A DNA stretch of 64,000 nucleotides from contig NC_079235.1 in the NCBI RefSeq assembly GCF_028502605.1, positions 4,216,001 through 4,280,000 of the forward strand, written 5' to 3'. The stretch's first letter is position 1. The number at the start of each line of letters is the position of its first letter. The stretch is from Trichoderma breve. Its lineage: Eukaryota; Ascomycota; Sordariomycetes; Hypocreales; Hypocreaceae. The notes below the pieces were generated by a model, which saw only the letters and a program-made list of their open reading frames with translations, was not told where the DNA came from and made no database searches. The position numbers and the translations under genes were made by a program. Below are positions 1 through 12,750 of the stretch, piece by piece.

Positions 1-265
1 ATTTCCATACTGGCTGATCCTTGCATCAGTTCCCGGGTTCCTGGGAAAGGCGTGTGGTTCGCGGACCGGGCAACATGGTCTGCGGGCTTGATGGACTAAA
101 CATTGTCTCTCTGCCGCGTTTTATTCGGACCCAGTGATTTATTTAAAAATAGGGGATGGAAGGCCGGGAAGAGATTCCTTCAGATCTCCATATTCCTTAT
201 CAAGAGTTTCTCAAGCTCGAGACTGGACTTGCACTCTTGAACCGTCCATCTACACTTTGTTCAAC

Positions 266-1206
266 ATGGAGAACCAGACGCCGCAAGATGGCCAGCCCAG
301 CCGTGACAGCAGCATTAGCTTGGAAGATGACATTGCGCTGTCTCCGAGGTGAGTTTGTGTCTCCGACGTTTAATTTTTACTGGATGTCGTTTCTAACTAT
401 ATCCTGGCAAACTAGCCAAAGCAGATCCGATCTTTACACTACACGCCATCCACACAGAGAGGTGTATGGCCCTGTGACTTCGGGGCCATTCTTGATGATG
501 CCACTCGATTTGCCTAACATGTACGCTGCAGAGGACCCATCTGCAGGTACGCAGCCCTCAGATGAGAGCGACTCCTCCTTGCTTTTCGGACGCCGTCTCG
601 AACGCTACTTGGCGGAAGAGCATTATCACGAACGGATTGGGCGGCATCCCTTGGCAGTGAACAAGGCGACTGTTAAGAGGTACCTCCCCGAAATTATACA
701 GAACGTGGACAACGATGCGTCTCAAGCGGAGGCTACTCAAGGCGCAACAACAGACTGTGATGAGAGAGACTGTCGGGGATCGACTACCACTTTGACTTCT
801 ACGACTTCTGATTCTTCGCCGGAACCTATCAGAGCACACAATAATAACGACGCGGCCACGGTGCTGCTTCCTCTAATAACATCTTTCTCAAGCTATGACA
901 TGATTCCAAGGTTTTTGGAACCAGACGAGACCGACGCGGCTCTCGTCAAGCCGAAACACGGACAGACTAGCAGTGAGTCCCATCTACTAGGTTCAGGTAT
1001 TTGTGAAGAGGACCTTGAAGTGGGACACATCCTGATGTACGTATACAAATAGGCTCGTCGACACCCATCCATCACTAACGGTCAATGAATGTAGGCAACA
1101 TCGTCGGATGAAACATCAGGAGAAACATGACAAGTGGCGCGTGGGGAAGCATCATCGCGTTAAAAAGTCGATTCGTTTGCGAAAGAGACCGGAAGAGTTG
1201 AAGTGA
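266..1206 (+). CDS. Hypothetical protein, three exons
   Basis: I do not recognise this protein. The model joins 266..348, 416..1036 and 1095..1206: GTGAGT donor at 349, GTACGT donor at 1037, both acceptors TAG. The phases fit and give 815 coding bases plus stop bookkeeping of 272 codons (about 271 aa). The N-terminus is acidic and Ser-rich (starts MENQTPQDGQ). The middle holds a more ordered block with YLAEEHYHERIGRHPLAV followed by KATVKRYLPEI, then a low-complexity Ser/Thr/Asp stretch. The last 40 residues are strongly basic (HRRMKHQEKH, RLRKRPEELK), which suggests a nuclear or nucleic-acid-associated protein, but this is inference. The ATG at 266 was chosen because the reading upstream has no further support; an A/T-rich TTTAAAAATA at about 137-146 could serve as core promoter. 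Unsplit reading through intron 2 would stop at 1052, so the basic tail depends on that intron being removed. Confidence 0.6.
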
Positions 1207-1502
1207 TGTAAGGGGGCTGTCTCATCGGTGCCATTCCATATCAGCAAAGCGTTGGGAATTGTAACTCTACACACACATTGGTATGCAAAAGGCGTTGGAA
1301 TAATTAGAGGTTAATGCATGGATATGATAATGGTAGCGACGGAGGATTTCTCAGGGCTAAATTGTATTCGTTTAAAGATGGCCTACTTCAGTTCAAGTCA
1401 ACTCGTGACTATGTCTCATTGCCCAATATCATTAAATGCCATTCATTATCCATCTCAATCACGGCGAGATGAATAATATACACACTCTCATCAACACCAG
1501 CA
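1207..1502. other. Short convergent intergenic stretch
   Basis: This lies between the stop of the first gene and the stop of the nicotinamidase gene. It is the 3' flank of both. I see no gene, repeat or structured RNA in it. Confidence 0.6.
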
Positions 1503-2327
1503 TCACACCAACTTCCTCACCCTCGCAACCTCCTTCCCATCCACACTCACAATCCTCACTCCCTTCCCCTCAACCGTCTTCTTCCCCTCCGCCTCCCAAA
1601 TCTCCCTCATCACAGGCCTCGTCCCCTCTTCCACGATGTACGTCCTATACCCTTCCTCCGCCGCCGACTCCGCCGTCGCCCGTACGCAATAATCCGCCGC
1701 CAGTCCAACCACAAACACATCCGTCACGCCCTCCTCCTTCAACCTCGCCCCCAACCCACTCACGCTCACCCTCATAGGATCGTAAAACGCAGAGTACATT
1801 TCCACTCTTGCATCCATCCCTTTATCCACAACGACATCAATTTTCTCTGCGTCTAGTTCTGGAACGAGGTCTGCACCGGTTGTTCCTTGCACGCAGTGCG
1901 TTGGCCAGAGGAGTGTCGTGTCGCTCTTTGTTGGGTCGGTGGGGTGGATGATTGTGTGGTATGATTTCAGGGGGATTGCGCCGGGATGGTTTTCTGCAAA
2001 GGAGATGTGGTTTTGGGGGTGGTTGTCGCGGGTGGCGATTTTGATGGTGAAGGGGAGTGTGAGGAGGGCGTTTACGACGGGGGCGATATCGCGGCCTTGG
2101 GGGACGGCGAGGGAGCCATTCTGTTGGAAGGGGAAGATGAGTGACTATGTAAGATAATGGAAGATGGGTGTATAAGGAAGGGGTTTTGGACAAGATTTTC
2201 ACTTGAGATTGGGGTTCATGAGAGATGAGTTGCGGATATGTGAAGCAGATCAACTCACCGGCGGACAGAAATCCTCTTGGAAATCAACAATGATGAGAGC
2301 GGGCTTAAACGCTGGATCGACAGTCAT
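1503..2327 (-). CDS. PNC1: Nicotinamidase (isochorismatase-fold)
   Basis: Deamidates nicotinamide to nicotinate in the NAD+ salvage pathway. Two exons on the minus strand: 2259..2327 and 1503..2120, separated by a 138-nt GTGAGT..CAG intron in phase 0, giving 228 aa, close to the usual length of yeast Pnc1. The protein opens with a hydrophobic strand carrying the first catalytic Asp (LIIVDFQEDFCPP, D15). The metal site is D55, H57 and H61 in TRDNHPQNHISF. The catalytic Lys is K123 in VVVDKGMD, and the nucleophile is C168 in VVGLAADYCVRAT. The complete Asp-Lys-Cys triad plus metal ligands makes the assignment firm. A WPTHCVQGT block, typical of the family, precedes the Lys. The start codon directly precedes MTVDPAFKPAL. 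The gene lies downstream of HMG-CoA reductase on the same strand; no functional link is implied. Confidence 0.93.
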
Positions 2328-2881
2328 GGTGAGTTATGTGCTGGTTAATGGAACCAATCGTATTGCAGCAAGAAACAAATTTAATGAAATGCAGAGAGCT
2401 GAGAAAGCAATGAGAGAAGCACATGTGAGTTACATATTCAATCATGCTTAGGTAGATCACGGTGCCTGGATCGGCCCCACCTCGGCGTCGGTGGCTTATC
2501 GCACCAAGATCGACTGATAAGACGCATAAGAATTAAGGGTATTATTATGTGGAAGAAAGCTCCTAACCAAGACTTCCCCCATCTTATACTGTCTCTGGAA
2601 AAAGCAAAAAGCAAAAGATAAAACGTTAAAAACGATAGAGTACACATTGACTAAACAGTCAGTTATCCGTCAATATCGAAGCACTGCTATTCGCCCGCCT
2701 TTGCAACTATATATACTCGCACATATGTCGTCTATAGAGCATGCCGTTTGCATCGCCCTGATCCCATATCATCCAAAAAGAAACTCCATTAATACCAACA
2801 CCCGGCCGCGCGACCTTTTTGTTTTTCTGCGCTTGATTTCTTTGACATTACCCAACATGAAAAAAAACCATTCATCATTAT
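2328..2881. other. Intergenic: nicotinamidase promoter and HMG-CoA reductase 3' end
   Basis: It holds the upstream region of the nicotinamidase gene and the 3' flank of the HMG-CoA reductase gene, both on the minus strand. Short open frames here lack coding character. No further element is recognised. Confidence 0.6.
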
Positions 2882-5800
2882 TTACCTCCGCGCAGCTCCG
2901 TTGGACATTGCCAGGGATACTGACGATGGGGCGGGGGTCATGGCCCTTGACGGGGCCCCTGAAGGTGCGGCGCTTCGGTTATGCGCCATGTGAGCCTTGA
3001 CCAGGTGGCCGGCAGCAAGGGCACTGCAGAGGGACAGTTCACCAGCCAGGACTGACGCACCAATGATGCGGGCAAGGCGGCGGGCGTTGTCACCAGGGTT
3101 GGTGGGGTGAGATCCTCGAACACCGAGCAGCTCAAGCATGGAGCCTTGAGGGTCCAGAATGGTGCCACCGCCGAGAGTGCCGACTTCCAAAGAGGGCATG
3201 GAGACGGAGATTTGGAGAGAGCCGCGGAGACTGGATGATAGTTAGTACAACTGTTAAAATGAGAGAAAAGACATGTTAGAAAAGTAGACACTCACTTCTT
3301 CATAATAGTAATACAGTTGGCGCTCTCCACGACTTGGGCGGGATCCTGACCGGTAGCGAGATATATGGCGGCGACAATGTTGGCGGCGTGGGCGTTGAAA
3401 CCACCTATCGAGCCAGCCATGGCAGATCCAATCATGTTCTTGGACGTGTTGAGCTCAACCAGAGAATCGACATCCGTCTTAAGGACACTTCGCACAACTT
3501 CGCCAGGAATGATAGCTTCAGCGACAACGCTCTTGCCACGACCCTCGATCCAATTGATGGCGGCAGGCTTCTTGTCACTGCAGTAGTTACCAGAGAGGGA
3601 AACAATGACCATGTCATCAAAGCCAGCTTCGTTTTGCATCACGTTGAGGGCGTGTTCGCAACCCTTGGAGATCATGTTCATGCCCATGGCGTCACCAGTG
3701 GTAGTCTTGAAGCGAATATACAGGTTGGTACCGGCAATGGCCGTCTTCATCGTCTGTAGTCGGGCAAATCGGCTGGTCGAGTTGAAAGCGGTCTTCATCG
3801 TGGTCTGACCCTCTTCAGAGTCAAGCCACAGCTTGGCGGCACCGGCACGGTCCAGAGTTTCGAAGCTAACAACGGGTCCACGGGTCATACCATCAGCAGT
3901 CAGAACAGTTACGGCACCGCCTCCGGAGTTGATAGCCTTGCAGCCTCGGCTGGTACTGGCGACAAGAACACCTTCAGTAGTGGCCATGGGGATGAAGAAG
4001 CTCTGTCCATCGATAACAAGAGGACCAGCAACACCGACGGGGATGGGCATATAACCGATGACGTTTTCACAGCAAGCTCCGAATACACGCTCCCAGTCAT
4101 AATGCCTGTAGGGCAGCTTGGAGTTTTCCAAAACACTGGTGATTTCTGAAGTGGCGCGGGTGCGGGCGATGATGGTCCGGCGAACCTTGACGGCACGAGT
4201 AAAGTTCTTGAGAGTCTTTTCGAGAGCATAACCAGGGATCTTGCCGCGCATCGATAGCTCAACGACCTCCTCGTCTGTCATTTCGGTAACGCGCTTCTCA
4301 GCGAGCATCTTCTCCAAGACGGCCATGCTACGGTTCTCAACCTCGACCTTGGGCTTCGCCTTAGCCTCGGTGTCACTCTCGTCATCCGTAATGGCAGGAG
4401 TAGCCGGTTGGGTCTGCTGAGGGGTGGGAGGCACATATTCACCAAGAGGCAGGTTAACGGTGGGTGTCTCGTTGAAGCGCTGAGCACGAGCAAGCTCGTT
4501 GCGGTCAATTTGGTGGTCAGGGGTGTTGGGGTCCTTGATAGTCCATCTGGCCACGTTGAACAGGTAGCCATTGAGGCCGACACTGAGGGCGAGAGCGGCC
4601 ACGATCCACTTGGAGAGCACAGGGTCCTCCAGGCTGCTGAGAAGGCCTCCAACAACGCGACCTCCGACGCCAAAGAGCTGGCCCTCAGATGGAGCAGTAG
4701 CCGAAGGCAGGGCGTAGTGAACCGAGGGATACTCGAGCTCATACTTGATGGGTGTGACGATGCTGACGAGAACGGCAGAGCCCTTGGCCTTGGCAATCTC
4801 CAAAATGGCATCGAGGCCGTTGGATGCGACCTTGAAGGGGTCGATGGGAGGCGTAGTAACAACGCCGCTGAGACCACCCACCAGGGAACGGATGTTGGAA
4901 AAGGAAGCGCCGTTGCGGAATAGAATGGTGACGATGTTGATGAGGTTGACCAAGATGAAACCAGAGACCATTAGGCCCTTGAACTTGGGGACACTGCTGC
5001 TCTTGACATTTCTGCCAAACAGCGAAGCCTCCTTGGAGTTGGGCCCATCGGCACTTGAGGCGGCATTCTCCGCAACTCGGCGGCTGACGCCATCAGCTTC
5101 CAAGACCATGCGCATCTCGACGTGTCGCTTGATGCGGTTGATGACAAGCTTGATGCTCAGGATAGCAGTGTAGAATGTGAAGAGCAGAATGCAGTCGAAG
5201 AAGAGAATCCAGGCGGCCAGGAAGCAGAACTGCTGGAGACCGCCCTGAACGCCAGAAGCGGCACCAAGACTGAGGACGAAAATCTCAATGGCGTAGTCAC
5301 AGATGATATCATAACCCTTTTCCTTGATGGCGGCTTGAACGGCATAAGAGATGACGTTTTCCTGTTTGACTTGCTTTCCCTTCTTGGTCTCCTGGGCTCG
5401 GTGCTCGATAGCGTGGCTCAGCACAGCCTTGGTGAGGACAATGTTCTTCTCGAAGCCAATGGTAACAACCAAGAAAGGAAGACCCTCAGAGAGGAGGAGA
5501 ACGCTGATGGGAATACCAAGGCTAGTAGTAACGGCCAAGCCGAAAAGGAAGGCAAAAGTAGAAGAGAAGAGTGTGGTTGTACCCAACCAGAAGTTGGAAC
5601 CCAGGCGGCGCATAGACAGGAAAAGAGATACGAAAGTGATGTGCATGGCCAGGTAGCCAAGGAACATGATGGTTATGTCCAAGCCACCAGCGTTCTTCAA
5701 CAAGTCAAGAAATTTGGACCAAGAATTGCGAACCCACAGCACGAGGTTGTTGCCGGCGTCGACCTTGGCAGCCTTCATGATCCACATCTTCTTCTCACGG

Positions 5801-6399
5801 CCATGTTGAGTCTCCGTCTCCTGAGCATTCTCAAGAGGAATCTCTTGAGCAGCAGTGATGAACTCTGGAGCCTGCTCGTAGGGAACAGAATAAGCCAAAA
5901 CGCTGTCACGCGCATAGGCAGCAAATGAGTTGATAGTGGCAGGCAAGGTAGTGATGGAAAGGTTTGAGGGAGTAGGCACAGCATGGGAATGAGGAGCGGC
6001 AACAACCGCACCTGTAGAGACGATCTCGGGAAAGACAAGTGTCAGGAGGGCAAGGTGGTCAGGCTCGTCAAAGGAACCAGTGCTCTGCTCTACATTTTGC
6101 CATTTCCAGCCAGTCTCGGGACCAGCTATCAAATCTCTGCTGCCTTCTGCCAGCGACGTCCATTCTGCCTTGCTCACGCTGGCAGTGCCACCAAACAGAG
6201 TCTCTTGAAGCAGACCAACATAGGACGAGCTGGCCAAGAGAGCAATAAAACCAATGGTATGTATAGGATGAGAGCAAGCGACCTTGGCCAGGAACTGGAT
6301 CAGCGGCGTGAGCCTTTTGTTCAGGCGCGAAGGGGCAGCAGCTTGGCTCGGAGCAGGCTCCCCGCGAAAGCGGCGGGGGAGCAACGTGGAGGGATTCAT
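2882..6399 (-). CDS. HMG1: 3-hydroxy-3-methylglutaryl-CoA reductase
   Basis: Reduces HMG-CoA to mevalonate with NADPH, the committed step to sterols and other isoprenoids, in the ER membrane. Exons are 3296..6399 and 2882..3230, with a 65-nt GTGAGT..CAG intron splitting codon 1035 (Asn), giving 1150 aa, normal for filamentous fungi. A first membrane segment lies at about residues 44-64, and a sterol-sensing-type multi-span block starts near residue 240 ([17 protein letters not shown] onward). The catalytic domain begins with [17 protein letters not shown] (from residue 778). Catalytic residues are visible: E809 in TTEG, the DKKPAA lysines (943/944), D1019 in GQDPAQ and H1115 in [11 protein letters not shown]1121 in HNRS matches the AMPK-type phosphorylation serine of animal enzymes. 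I took the ATG at 6399; the frame runs 13 codons further upstream but only to a TTG. A TATATA occurs about 185 nt upstream. Confidence 0.97.
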
Positions 6400-8755
6400 G
6401 TCGATGGATAGAAGAGGTGTTTCGTTGTCGACTTGCAACTATTCCATTGGCAAGTGTATCGTACGATGTCGACTACCTTTGTGCGGTCTGTGACCCACAA
6501 AATCTTGTTAGCATCTCGCGATGGAACAGAGATGAAGATCTCGAGTTGACGAGCAAGGGAAACAGAGAGACATGGGCACAGATATATAAGGACAGCAAAT
6601 AAGGCCAGGAGGCCTGGGGAATGGCGGGGGATTCGACTCACGGACGTTGGCGTGCTGTTGAAAGCACTCAGCCAGCCTTGGTGACGGTATTGCCGTATTC
6701 GGTGTGGTGGGTTGCGAGGGATGCCGAAAGGCTGAAGAACAATAGGATGCTGACAGCAATTGATGATGATCAGGCTTGACAAAGAATGACGAAGGCGTCA
6801 GAACAGCTCAGCCACAACGCCTAGTCTGCCTCCAGGACGCGGATGGGGAGAAGAAAAGAATGAAGCGGGCAGCGTCCCCCTTTCTTTAACGTCGAGAGAA
6901 AAAAGTAGCGGCGAGCAGGGAAAAATATCGGCCACTGAAGCTCCCCTGATGGCAAAAGAGCCCCGGAGGACGCTGATAGGAACCGGTGCAAATTAAGTCT
7001 CCAAAACGGGCCACCTAATCAGGTAATAAATTTGGGGTTGCGGCCTGGCAGCGCTTGGCCTAAAACGACTCCAGTTTGTTGATCGTGGGGCGCTGAATGT
7101 GCTTGTTGCCAAATCAGAGCCAAGCGGGAGCGGAATCGCGAGATCTGATTTGTCCAGTGTTACTATGGTTGGTCCGAAAAATTGGTGGATGATGAAATTG
7201 AAATTATTCCTGTAGTGTGTTCGGGTGGTTGTTTCTTTTATGCGGGGCCCTTTTTGGCCTTTTTTTTTTGGCCCTAGGACCGAACGATACGAGTACGAAC
7301 CCGATAAGGCGAGCAGGCACAAGGTCAGTGGCACGTGGCGTATCAGCGACTGCCTAAGATCGCCCCAAACTCTGTTGTTTTTTTGGTTTCGCCTTGCACT
7401 GAATACACCGAGAGACACGACTTACAACTCGACCAGAGACAACAGCCCGAGAGAAGGGCATCTGCTGTTTCGACCTAGAACTTCAGTTTTATATCGACGG
7501 CTCATACTGCACCACCTAGTCACTACTAGCCCTTCGTCTACGCCCAACGGCGGGCCCCAGACCCGCACGGCCTCCCTGGTCCTGGTCTACAGGCATGCTC
7601 GGATAGGCGCGGTGGGTGCCGCTTGGATCCCAGCATTTGCCAGGTTGGAGCTGCAAAGAAGATGTGAGAGATGGACAAGCATTTCGGTGTGCCAGGTCAA
7701 TTGTTGTAAACTGACTCGGTTCGTCCAGGCTTGAGGAGAAAGTCCGGTCTCTCATCAGTCGGGCGAAAGCTATGTGAGAACCTGTATGGAGTGCGAATTC
7801 AGCAATTCCTCTACTGCACAAACAGTAGTAATTCTTTGATGCGGGCCTGGCACGACAGTTGCAGAGCTAGAGTGGCATGTTGCATTGCCACCTTGCAGAA
7901 AAGTGACAGTATTACCAACGTTATGTGTCGTGCCTTGACAAGAACACCATGTCGGTAGTGTCAGTGCACCAATTGCCGCCAAGATTCGTTTGAATCAACA
8001 TGCGGTGAGGGGTCAAGGCTTTTGACTATTCCCTGCGCCATGTCGAGGATATCATATTTGTTCCATCATTGGCTCATGCATGCCCGCTGGCGCCCATTGA
8101 CAAGCCGGGCCTTGTTGGTCTTGAACGGTTCGCAATGCCCGCAACTGACTAGCTGCTGCATCGAGCGGGTTAGCAATTGTAACATGTCCTTTGAGCAGTG
8201 ATGACAGCGCTATGCCTCATGTTAACTGCCGCTATCTGACTCGGAAATCGAAAGAAGCGAGGCGAGACTTGACACACATCTCCGAGCCTTTCTGCCGTTA
8301 CTCGAGAGGCTGTCGGATCCTTGATGCAACCAAAAAATTCGTCAACAGAGGACTTGTCTGTGGGCGAATTGCCAATACAACGTCATGCTTATTTTCATTT
8401 ACCCGGTTCCCCGAAACGTTTTATTGTCGACATCTTGAATCTTCAGATAAGAATTCGAGGAGACTATACGGGTATGTTCAAGTAAAGTTCAGATCGTATC
8501 CTGCATCTGATATCCCGTAGCTTTTGGCGCACTAATATGGGGCCAGGTTGCATTCGATGAGCCGTCTACCGCATCTAGTGCAACTCAGCGGCACCAAGCC
8601 GAGAGACATATACGAGTACGCGCCGCCAGGTATTTCTAAAGACTCAAACTTTCAGCTATATTGAAAACACTAGAGGTATCAATTGCTTGCTATATGGACA
8701 ACAGTGAAAAGCAAATGCGCCAACCAATCATCCAGCTAACGTGACACACACCATT
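6400..8755. other. 2.4-kb intergenic region upstream of HMG-CoA reductase
   Basis: It contains the HMG-CoA reductase promoter at its left end, with TATATA at about 6583-6588 on the minus strand, and long homopolymer runs near 7252-7269. At its right end it is the 3' flank of the dioxygenase gene. The open frames here show no conserved motifs, so I call no gene. A long leader or upstream regulatory region for the reductase is possible. Confidence 0.5.
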
Positions 8756-10140
8756 TTACAGTACGTCATCGCCGCCCCGAAGCTCCTTCGACTCAAGTAG
8801 CCGATACCGACCCTCCTCTTGAAGCCGAGCAGTGGTGACGCGGTCGGGGTAATTCCTTAGAAACATGTTTGTGAAATGCGTGCCGTAATGGATTCCTTCA
8901 ATTGGCGACTGTCCGGCATTGTAACCCGGCAGCGGCCGTATGACGGATCGAAAGTTGGGCTCGTGAAAGTACGCAAATGCGAACCGTTCACGGACGTTGA
9001 GCCCGACCTTGTGCGGTGTTGACTGCAGAACATTGTTGGTCATGTACTGCATCATATCGCCTGAAGCAGAATTCGTGAGCTACGATTTCTTGAACAAGTT
9101 CGTTTGGGAACCTTACCTGGAAAGACTGTGAATGTCCCAGCAACCGGAGGCACGTACACCCATCCGGCCTCGTTTTCCCGTAGTCCAGCTGAGCTTTTTT
9201 CCCAGTTGGAAAATCGTTCGTTTTCATGCGGTGGCCGGACAAAGAGCCCTGGAGCATGTCTCGTTAGACTTGCAGATCGACAGGTGTACGGGGAAAACTC
9301 CATACCTCCAACGTCATCTTGAGCTGCAATGACAAGCAAGCCATAATCAGTATGGGAGCCAATACCTCGCCCCTTTTTGCCTTTGCCATTCGTCCTGTCA
9401 TTTTGCGGAAATCTATTGTGTTGCCTGATCAGTAACGGCCACGCTATCTCAACCAAGACGGGGGATACCATGGCTACTTACCTCAAGACACGCATGTGGT
9501 GCCACCCATCGTTTGTGTATCTCGTTAGAGATCCTGTGGGGATATCCAACCCCATTTCGATCAGCTGCAGGAGCTTCTCTCCAGATTCAGCCAAATCATT
9601 CATGTATTTGGTCATGATTGCTTTCATGTGCTGGTCCAGCCACGGGCATGGTCCATGGCATGGCCAGCCTCGGGCGACCCGTTCATCGGTGTGCGGAAGG
9701 TCTTTGGTTACGGTGAAGATTTCTGAGTAGTCGGCAATACCGTCTGTGATCTCCTCACCGGAGGCAATATATCCTGAGTAGCTCATGTCGTCTACACAGG
9801 CCTGCTTCAGTGCATGTGGCTGGGCGAAGAAGCGCCTACTTGCGGCATTGGCGGCTTGGTATAATCTCTGCTGTGACTTGGACATGCCAATTTGGAGAAT
9901 GCCATCTCTGCGCCAGGCGCCAATCATGGCATCTGCTATGGCCTTGTCGGATACAGACCCCGAGACTTTTTCGGGAAGGGTAAAGGTTTCCAGCCTACCG
10001 ACTTTGGCTGTGAAGCCTGGGGGCATGCCATGTCTTGCGGCTGTTTGCGCAATCGCTGCTGCTGTTGACGCGGCGCGCGCCTTGGGGAGGAGGTGACGGG
10101 CTACGTCTACACCCTTATTTGCGACCTTGACGACCGCCAT
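8756..10140 (-). CDS. 2-oxoglutarate/Fe(II)-dependent dioxygenase (isopenicillin N synthase-like)
   Basis: A soluble oxygenase that would couple 2-oxoglutarate decarboxylation to oxidation of an unknown substrate. Four exons: 9482..10140, 9306..9424, 9117..9248 and 8756..9060. The first two introns are 57 nt, the third 56 nt, all GT-AG, and the total is 404 aa. The N-terminal half is a DIOX_N-type region (MIGAWRRDGILQIG, then ASRRFFAQPHALKQ). The C-terminal jelly roll has the metal ligands H244 and D246 in GSHTDYG and H320 in LQSTPHKV, and R329 in RERFAFAYFHEP, placed for 2-oxoglutarate binding. All key residues are present, so it should be active. The Ala/Lys-rich first 45 residues might be a targeting extension. 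Fungal relatives include flavonoid- or gibberellin-oxidase-like proteins of unknown substrate, so no specific reaction can be given. It stands alone, with over 2 kb of non-coding DNA on either side. Confidence 0.88.
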
Positions 10141-12750
10141 CTTCTCTTTGAGGGAAATTGTATTATGGGGGCTTATGGAGAAGCTGTCTTGTTCCCGGTG
10201 AACTCTATGATGTCGTCTCTTGAACTGTTCAACTTCACAACAATACGAAGGCCGCAGAGGGAGGGTGAGAGCGAATATAAACCATTTGGAACATCAACAT
10301 CCACTGTGAGGGCTTTGGATGCTTCAACTCAACACCCGACCGCCATTTACGCATCTCTGCGCGAGGTTACCCAAAGCTACCACTAAGCTCATTACACCTT
10401 TCCAAGCGCAGCTATCTTTCGTTCCATGTGGTGGCCAAGGTTCTGCCTCGTCAAGAGGCAATTCCCAACCACGTATGCTCACCCAAATTCTGTGCAACAA
10501 TGATTCTCTTGTGGTTTTGGGAATTGCGGGGCCTCGTGGATGGGTTTGTATGACCTGCTGTTGAACGATTGAACGAATTTGGGGCGGTCTGAGATAGCAA
10601 AGGGTGAAGTATGAAGCTAACAAGGATAATTTCTTGGAAGAAAAAGCCGAGTGACGAGCGATGCAGAACGCAACAAGGCAACCCAAGCAAGCTACTGGAT
10701 CTGCCCAGTTCTCATTGAAGCGCTGAAATGAGAACGCTCACAGTGTGTACAAAATGAACAGACCTCTTAGGAACTCATATCATACTGACCGCCTCGATAT
10801 TCAACTGTCCTGTACATGAAGCTAGCGGGCCGGTCATGTCCGGACAAGCGGTATCAGTGGCGGAGAGAGCATACCATATACGAGGTTTTGAAAGAGATTC
10901 CATTTGCCCATCTATCAGTCTAGGTAGTTTCGTGCTGCTGTCACACCTAGGCCATTGGGCCATCCGCCATGACGGATATGCAGCCGGTTGTAGCCCAAAC
11001 CTCGGTGAGCTACCTGAAATCACACTACTTGTCTATCAAGGGTGTTGATATAGCACTGCTCGCAGCCATAAACGGCGTTGAATTATCAAATCTTCGCTAT
11101 CTGCTCTCTTGCCGGCAGCAGTTGCCTACCACGTGGACGTCATGAATAAACTGCCTTGATTGCTCTTTTCTCTTGCAAGCTCACACACTGAAGTCGGGCC
11201 AGGCGAAACTGTGTGTCTAAGTGACACAAGTTGCAACGAAGTTACCTGCGGAGTTTGAGGCGCAGATGCGGTGGCCCTTCATTGGCCACTCAAACAATGG
11301 AGGATGGATTTTGGACACACCCATCCGACGTCAAACTTTGGAATTTGAGTAACCTAAGAGCTAACTGAACGGGAGAACGAATAACAGAAAAGATATGCGA
11401 TACCCTAACCGAGGTCGAACAAGGCTGGGGTAAAAGGAAAACATCGGCGCATATCCCAACGAGATGCTCGATCCCAACGACAAAGACCGATGCTGAGAGT
11501 GATGACGCGAAGCTTCATCGACTATTTGGGCTGTCATCGAGGAATCTGCCCTTGCTGCTCGAACACAAATCTGGTGGACTATATCTAGAGCAAGATCTCC
11601 CGGATGTTCAGCTAAGAAATTTTGGATCTCGATGGCATATCGGTTCCGACAGGCTGGGAGGCCAGCCTTGCCGAGAGTGCTCCCAGGGCGAAGGCCTTGA
11701 CTACCTGTGTTTTTGCTTGACCATCGACCGATCTGGTTCTTGGACTATGGAGGCTTTGGACCAATAGTCAAAGCTGAAGAGCGAGCCACCGATGGGAGAC
11801 TACGTTGTTGAAAGCAAATCGTCGCCCAATCATAGCTTTGATGCCCAATGGCGCCTCCATCACTTGACCCATTCAGGCTCACTGAATATACGAGTCCGTC
11901 TCCTTGCTTCGACCTGAACATGGCTCCCCCATCCAGATTCTCATTGCCTCCCTCGTCGCGGCCGGCTTCGGTCAACACATGGAGCAACATGACGTCGTCA
12001 AGTATCGCACATGAAGCCGCTGGCCACTCACGCTTAACTAACTACCGTACGTGCAACCCATCAACCATTCAAGTCAGACAAACACACAAGTACCGTGAGG
12101 GGCTCCGGAACCCCACGCAGAGGGCCAGCCATCGGATGAAGCTATTCAGACGATCCAACGGACTGCCCTCTTGCGTGCTTTTGCCATCTCTCAACCTCTG
12201 CTTCCTCTTCAGCGAGGGAGGAGCCGACTGCACCCGACCCCGTGCAACCAAGCGCAACCTGATCCGGCTTATTTCGCGGCAGTCTAAATATGCGTATGAC
12301 CAACTCTGGTGAGGTTAAAACAATCCTGTGCAACTATATCTGAAAGAGGGGCTATGTTCGGAGAGGAGACGCATCGTCCGTGGGATACGCGCCACGCAAA
12401 TATCCTCTTTTTCCTTTTCTCTTTACTTCTTTCACTTCGGGGTCTGAAAGACGAAAAGGTGTAGGCGTATTCGTCATTATCGGAGAGAGGCAACTCGTAA
12501 TCTTTTGTGAAATTTCTTCGTATTAAGGTAATGTTACAGCTGCAAAGGAGAAGAAAAATACAAACAGCGTTGCTCAGCATATCATCACTTACGAGAACGT
12601 ACAATCATCGTCATGAGCAACCTGAAAAGACGGCCAAAAGCTCTGACTTGGCCGCCGCACTTTTTATCTTTACAGCTCATCCTCCATTAAGCATTCAACC
12701 CCCTTTCTCTCAATCCCCCTTTCACCAAAGCTCCCACCCCAACTTCAGGC
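10141..12750. other. 2.6-kb gene-poor intergenic region
   Basis: This holds the dioxygenase promoter on the left and the 3' flank of the EVE-domain gene on the right. Several open frames of 70-154 codons occur on both strands (for example 11848..12312), but none shows domain motifs, consistent splice sites or a matching partner exon. I see no gene here. Confidence 0.5.

Noticed and set aside
1503..10140. Terpenoid biosynthetic cluster around HMG-CoA reductase and the dioxygenase
   Set aside because: No terpene synthase, prenyltransferase, P450, transporter or pathway regulator is present. The two genes are separated by 2.4 kb of non-coding DNA and the reductase is the housekeeping type.
11848..12312. 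154-codon open frame in the gap after the dioxygenase
   Set aside because: No recognisable motif, no clear start context and no homologous-looking blocks.
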